Assembly: GCA_031556475.1 (NCBI GenBank)
Contig: JAVBSY010000065.1
Location: 1 to 64,000 of the forward strand
From: Azoarcus sp031556475
GTDB taxonomy: Bacteria > Pseudomonadota > Gammaproteobacteria > Burkholderiales > Rhodocyclaceae
Direction of reading: 5' to 3'
DNA length: 64,000 nucleotides
In this document: in pieces, positions 51,001-57,000 of the stretch
Layout: every line of letters begins with the position of its first letter
How positions within the stretch are numbered: position 1 is the stretch's first letter
The notes under the pieces: model-generated
Seen by the model: only the letters and a program-made list of their open reading frames with translations
The model's database searches: none
Told to the model about the DNA's origin: nothing
Translations under genes and position numbers: made by a program

Positions 51001-54000
51001 AGCACGCGCGCCGTGCAGTAATTGTAGGTGGCGGAATTCAGGATGCTGTTGCGGTCCAGATACCACAGCCCGGCTTCATTGACTTCGAAGGCATAGGTTT
51101 GCTTGGCGCCGGCTGCGACCGTGCCGGTGGCCGACGTCGTGCTCACGCCGGGGTCGGATAGGGCCGCTCCGCCCCAGGTGGCGTCGAAATGGTAGGCGTT
51201 GTCGGCGACACTGCCGGCGTCGGCGCGGGTGACGCGCAGCAGGTAGGTGCCGGCGGTGGCGAGGTTGAGGTTGAGCGGAGCGCCGGCGGGGTTCCAGGTG
51301 GTGAGCAGAGAACCCGAGGGGTTGAAGATCTGCACGTTGCCCGTGCCGCTCCAGGTGGCGGCGGCAAGCTGCAGGCTGTCGCCGGCGGCGGCGGCCAGGC
51401 TCCACAGCGAGAGCGTTTGCGCGCCGGCGTCTTCGGCGAGGGTGCGCGATGTGTCCGCCTGGCGGTCGAGTTGGTGTGCCGCGGGAACCTGGCGCGCGGT
51501 GAAGCGCAGCGTGGGGGCGATGCCGTCGGTGGCGCCGCTGGCGCGCACGACGTAGTCGCCGGCGGCGAGATAGGCACGCAAGACTTGCTTGGTGCTGTTG
51601 TAGGTGCCGGATTTCAATACCGTGCCGTTGGGCGACAGGATTTGCAGCGCGGCCTGCCCGGCCGAGGTGGCGATGTCCTGCAGTTCGACCCAGCCGGCGG
51701 CCTCGAGCGTGAAGCTGTAGTCGCGTACGTCGCCACGCGTGGCGAGCGTGGCCGTGGTGAGTTCGTCCCAGGTGAGCGCCTGTGTGGCGTTGGCGACCGG
51801 GCGCAGCGTCGCGTCGAAATGCACTGGCGCGGTGGCGACGTAGTATTGCTTGGCGACGAGGTAGAGCGGGCCGTCTTCGTTGGCGGTGAAGCTGATCGAG
51901 GTGCTGCTGGTCCAGGTCGTGGTGGCGACCGTGCGTCCGGCCGCATCCACGATCAGGTAACGGAAGTGCTCGGAGGAGACGGTCGGCGCCGTGAAATCGA
52001 GGTTGTAGGTGCGTCCACCGATGGCGTCGAAGCGATGTACGGCGAGATTCCGCCCGGCCGGCAGGTCGCCCGCGATGTGCATGTCACCGTTGTCTTGCTC
52101 GGCGTCGTCGTGCGCGATGGCGACGTCGGGCACGGCCAGCAGCTTGAAGGCGTAGCTGGGCGTGGTGGCGATGTTGGAGGCTTGGACATCGAGGGTGTAG
52201 GTGCCGGCGGCCAGACGCTGGACGTAGAAGTTTTGCGGGTCCAGCGAGAAACTCGAGCCATTGGCCGAGGGGCCGTTCAGGATGAAGGAGACCGCACCGC
52301 CCTGGGCGTCGAGCGCGACGGTGGTGTCCGCGGCGAGCGTGAAGCTGTAGTGGTCAATGTTGCCCACGGCGCCGATGGTGGCGCCGATCTGGTTGCCCAG
52401 CGCGATGGGGGTGGTCAATTCGCTGTAGGGGCGCAGCAGCATCGTCGAGGTACGTGCTGCGGTGTCATAGTACGAGCCGTACAGGTACAGCACGTGGCGG
52501 CCGTTTTCGGTCAGGGTGACGCGTTGCAGGGCATCATTCATGCCGTAGGTGCTGCCGTAGGATACGGTCGCGCCGCTGGGGCTGAGCAAGGTCCAGTAGC
52601 CGTAGGCGTTGGTGGTGACGCGCGGGTCGACGAGCAGCTTTTCACCGGCGACGCCGTCGTAGGCCCAGGCGGTGGCCCATTGGCCCTGCGCGACGGTGGT
52701 GCTGGCCGTGGTGCCGAGCGCGAGTGCGGGTAGCTGCGCCACATCGGCCAGTTGCACGCGGTAGCTGCCGGGGGCGTCCTGGCGCGCCTGCAGGCGGATC
52801 TCGTAGCTGCCGGCGGGCAGCTCGAGCACGCGCATGATGTCGCTGCCGTAGAGGTTCTGCGTGCCGATGACGGTGTTGGCGACGTCGGTGCGCACGAGGC
52901 TGGCGTCGTAGTAGTCGCCCGCGACGTTGAGCCACACGCGCGTGGGCTCGGCGAGGTTGAAGCGGTAGGTGGCTTTGTCGGCCGCCTGTGCGAAGGTGCC
53001 GGTGGCTTCACTGCCCAGCGGCAGCAGGTCGTCGGTGGCCTGGGCTTGTTCGAGCTTGAACGTGTAGGTGCCGCTCAGTGCGGTGCCATAGTAGGAATTC
53101 CAGCCTCCCGCGATGATGGTGTAGGTGCCCGATTGCGCGGGGGTGATGCGGATGCCTGTCGTCCCCGCGCTGTTGTTGATGGCCGTTTGGGATACTTGGT
53201 TGCCGCTGGGGTCGAACACGGCAAGCCGTATGTATTGGTAACTGCCGAGGGTGGGGACGGGTGTGACCCAATAGCTTTGCCCGGCTTCCAGGTCCAGTTT
53301 CAGGATGCCGTCGGCGACACTATTGGTCAGTTGCAGCGTGGCGTTGGCCTCGGCGCTCAGCGTACGCGTCGTGCTTGTGGCGCTGAGGGTGGCGTCGAAG
53401 CGGTCGTCCAGTCCAGGGGTAGCGTGGTAGCCGTTTTGCACGCGCAGGATGTAGTGCCCCGCGGCCAGACCCCACGCCTTGCCGCCGTAGTTGGACAGGG
53501 CGGTGACGGTGTTGCCCTTGGCGTCTACGATCTGGTAGGTCTTGGCCGAGCCGGTGGTGCTGTTTTCCGTCAGGATGAACTGCGTCGCTTCGCTGACGCT
53601 GAAGCTGAATTCCCGGGTTTCGTAGCCCGTCAGGAAACGGCCGGAGAAGGATTCGTCCACCGTGATCGGCACAGCGCCCTTGGGGGCGGTGGGCAACTCG
53701 AAACGCAGCGCCTGGCCGCCGGTGGCGGTGGTGGTGTTGCGTGCGACGATCAGCAGGTAGTGGCCGTCGCGCGGCACGTCGAGTGCGGTCAACGAGGTCG
53801 AGGCCGGGTTGCCCTGGGTGAGCAGCGTGCCCGCGGCGTCGTACAGGCGGAACCAGTCGTTGGCGCCGGCGCCGGAGAGGCCGCGCAGGTAGGTGTTGAG
53901 GTCGGCCTTGAGCACGACGTCGAAGGCCTCAAAGGCGTCGCTGGCCGCGAGATCGACGGCGACGGTCGTGTCGGTGGCGATCGCCGTGGCGTGCGCGAGG

Positions 54001-57000
54001 TCGCGCACGGTGAAGCGTGCGGAGCCGTCGCCGCCCGTGAATCGCAGGGTGTAGTGCCCGGCGGGCAGCCAGCGTACCGGCGCCGACCAGGTGCGGCTGC
54101 CGCTGTTGTAGAACGATTCACGGACCGCGCCGGTTTCGACCCCGCCCGGGCCGGTCAGGGTCCAGTGGGTCCAATTGCCTTCCTGCCATTCGAGCGCGAT
54201 CCAGCCGTCGGCGGTCTGGTCGAATTCGAAGGTGAAAGTGGGTTGGACCCAGTCGGTCACGGTGTCGAGCGTGAGGGCCTGGCCTTGCGTCTCGATTGGC
54301 GTGCCGGTGGTGCGCGTCAGTTGCAGCGTTGGCGTCGTGCCCGTGGTGGCAACACGCGTCACGCGCAGATAGACCGTGCCGGTGCGCGCGGTGTCCATGC
54401 CGAGCAGGTTGGCAAGCGTCTGGTGTTCGAGCAGCGGCCGGCCGAAGGCGTCGAGGAGTGCGATCCGGTAGTCGGGGGAGGCGGCTTGCGAGCTTTGAAG
54501 CTGGATGTGTTCGTTGGCCAGGACGTCGAGCGCGTACAGGCGCGCCTCGTTCACGGCCATGCCCGCGAGGTTGATGTCTTGCCCGGCGCCGATCGTCTGT
54601 GCCGCGGCCAGCGGGGTCAATTGCAGCGACAAGGCGCTGCCGCCGGCAACGAGCGAATCGATGTCGAGTTCGTACTGGCCCGGCATCAGGAAGAGCGTGC
54701 GCGTACCGGTGGACAGTTCCGCCCAGTTCAGGTCGTCGAAACAATCATTGTGGTAGCTCGCGCCGTCGGTGCGGCGCAGGGTGAGGTTTGTTGCGGCGTT
54801 GCCCGCTGTGCTCGACAGCACCCACGCGGTGGGCGCGGTGACGTCGAAGCGCACCGTGGCGCGCTGGTGGTCGGCCGTGAAGGCAAGCGCGATGTCGGTG
54901 GCGGCCGTGATGTTGAGCGTGCCGAGGTCGCGTTCGAGCGTTTCGCCCAGCGCGATGCGTTCGACGCTGAAAGCGAAGTGGCCGTCGCCGCGTGCGTAGG
55001 AGTAATCGGTGTGGCGCGACAGCATCAGGGTGTAGCGCCCCGTACGCGTGATGGAGGTAGCGTTAGCGAGGCGCGAGGGATCGCCATGGGTGACGAGGTT
55101 GCCGGTTTCGTCGATAAGCCAGTAGTGGTTGCCGGTTCCGGTGCCTGCTTCGGGCATGAGACGGAAGAGGTCGCCCTGGTCGAGCTCGACGGTGTAGAGC
55201 GCCAGGTTGTGACCGGCGGTCAGTTGCAGGTCGACCGCTTGTCCGGGGGTGAGCGAGGAGGCGTCGGCCGAGCTTTTTACGCGCCAGTTCGATGCCGCAT
55301 ACCAGGTGTCTGCATTGATGCTGTAGTCGCCGACGCCCGCCTGGATCGGCGGGTACCAATAGGAGCCGGTTTCCGATCCCTCTCCGTTCCAGGCCCACTG
55401 CGGCCAGTTCCACCGGTAGATGTCCGAGATACCTGGGCCGCTGAGGTAGAAGCTTGCGGCGGAGTCCGAATCCAGGTCGAGGAACAGCAGACCCGGCTGC
55501 GTGATGGAGAGCAGGTATTGCGTCGAGCCGGTGGCGGTTTCATCCAGCGCCAGCGATGTCAGGCCGGTGGTGTCGAGCTCCCCGGGCAGGACTTCGACGG
55601 TAAGGGTGGTGTGCGCATTGGCCGCTGCGGCGGGTGCGCCGTCGTAGGTTTCGTACTGGCGTGTCAGCCACAGGTAGGCTGGCCCGGATCGACTGTCCCA
55701 GGTGAGCTGCGGCAGGTCGCTGGCCCACGCTTCGTTCCAGTGTGTCGTGCGACCGTCGGCATCGAGTGCGAGGATGCGGTATTCGTTGGCAAGCGCGCCT
55801 AGGTCGATGTTCAGTTGGTCGTAAGGGGTCAGCGCCACGCTCACCAGTACCGACTGCCCCGGTGTGACGGTGCCCAGATCGGTGGCAAGCCCCGAGGCGA
55901 GGGCGGTGGCCGTGGCGAACGGGACCAGCCGCAAAGTGGCGTCGCCGGTTGCGTCGGTGCCCATGCCGCCGATACCGGCTTCCGCGCCCCCCATGGAGTC
56001 TCCGCCGCCGGAATGGCGGCCGCCGTTTTCGATGGTGAGTTCGTAGTGCCCGGGGGCAAGGTAGAGGACGCTGTCCGTGGCGTTGTAGTGGCCGTTCTGG
56101 GAAACCCACGGCGCAGGCCTGGAGAGGCCCGCGTTGAACATCTGCTTGTCGATCATCGTGCCGTTGGGGCCAACAAGCGACCAGCCGGCGCCGTCGAAGG
56201 CGGCGCCGGTGTCGACCATCCACAGTCCGCCTTCGGCGATGTCGAAGCTGAATACGCTTTTTTGGCCCGCGGCGGTGAGGCTGGTCTGGATCTCCGTGGC
56301 CTGGGTGGTCGGCAGTGTGCCGAGCGTTTCGGAGAGGTCGGCGACATGCGCGGTTTCGCTCAGCATGAAGTCGAGTTCGGCCGCGCCCAGATCGCCGTAT
56401 CCCTGGCTGCGGTAGAGGGCGAGGGTGTAGCGGCCGTCGCGCTGCGGGTTGAAGCGCAACCGCGTGTCGGCGGCCGGGTCGCCGGCGAGCACTTGCTGGC
56501 CGTTGGCGTCGTAGATGGCGAAGAAGTTGCCTAAGGCGGCGTCGGCCAGCCCGTCGAGCTGGTAGTCGTTGGCGGCGAGCGCGTCGAAGGTGAAGAGCGC
56601 GAGCCCCTGGTTGTCGGCGAAGTCGCGCCGGATCCGTTCGCCGGTGGCGATGGTTTCGGCCTGCGCGGTGCTATGCACGGCGAAGCTGAACGGGTCTTGC
56701 GCCTGCGAGAAGGCAAGCGTGTAGCGCCCGGCCGGCATCCATGACATTGTCATAGGCCAGATATGTCTGTTGCCGAGTCCGTCGTGGATGTCGTTGTACC
56801 ACGGCGACAGATAGCCGTCGGCTTCGATGCCGCGTGGGCCGATGAGTTGGAAGTTGTTGTAGTTCCCGCGCCATTCGATGAACAGCATGCCGTCCTGGGC
56901 GAGGTCGAAGTGGTAGTTCGGGGTGGCGGCAGCAGGGCTGGCGTTGATTTCGGCGCCCAGTTCGATCGCCTGGCCCGGCGCGACCGGGGGCTGGCTGGCC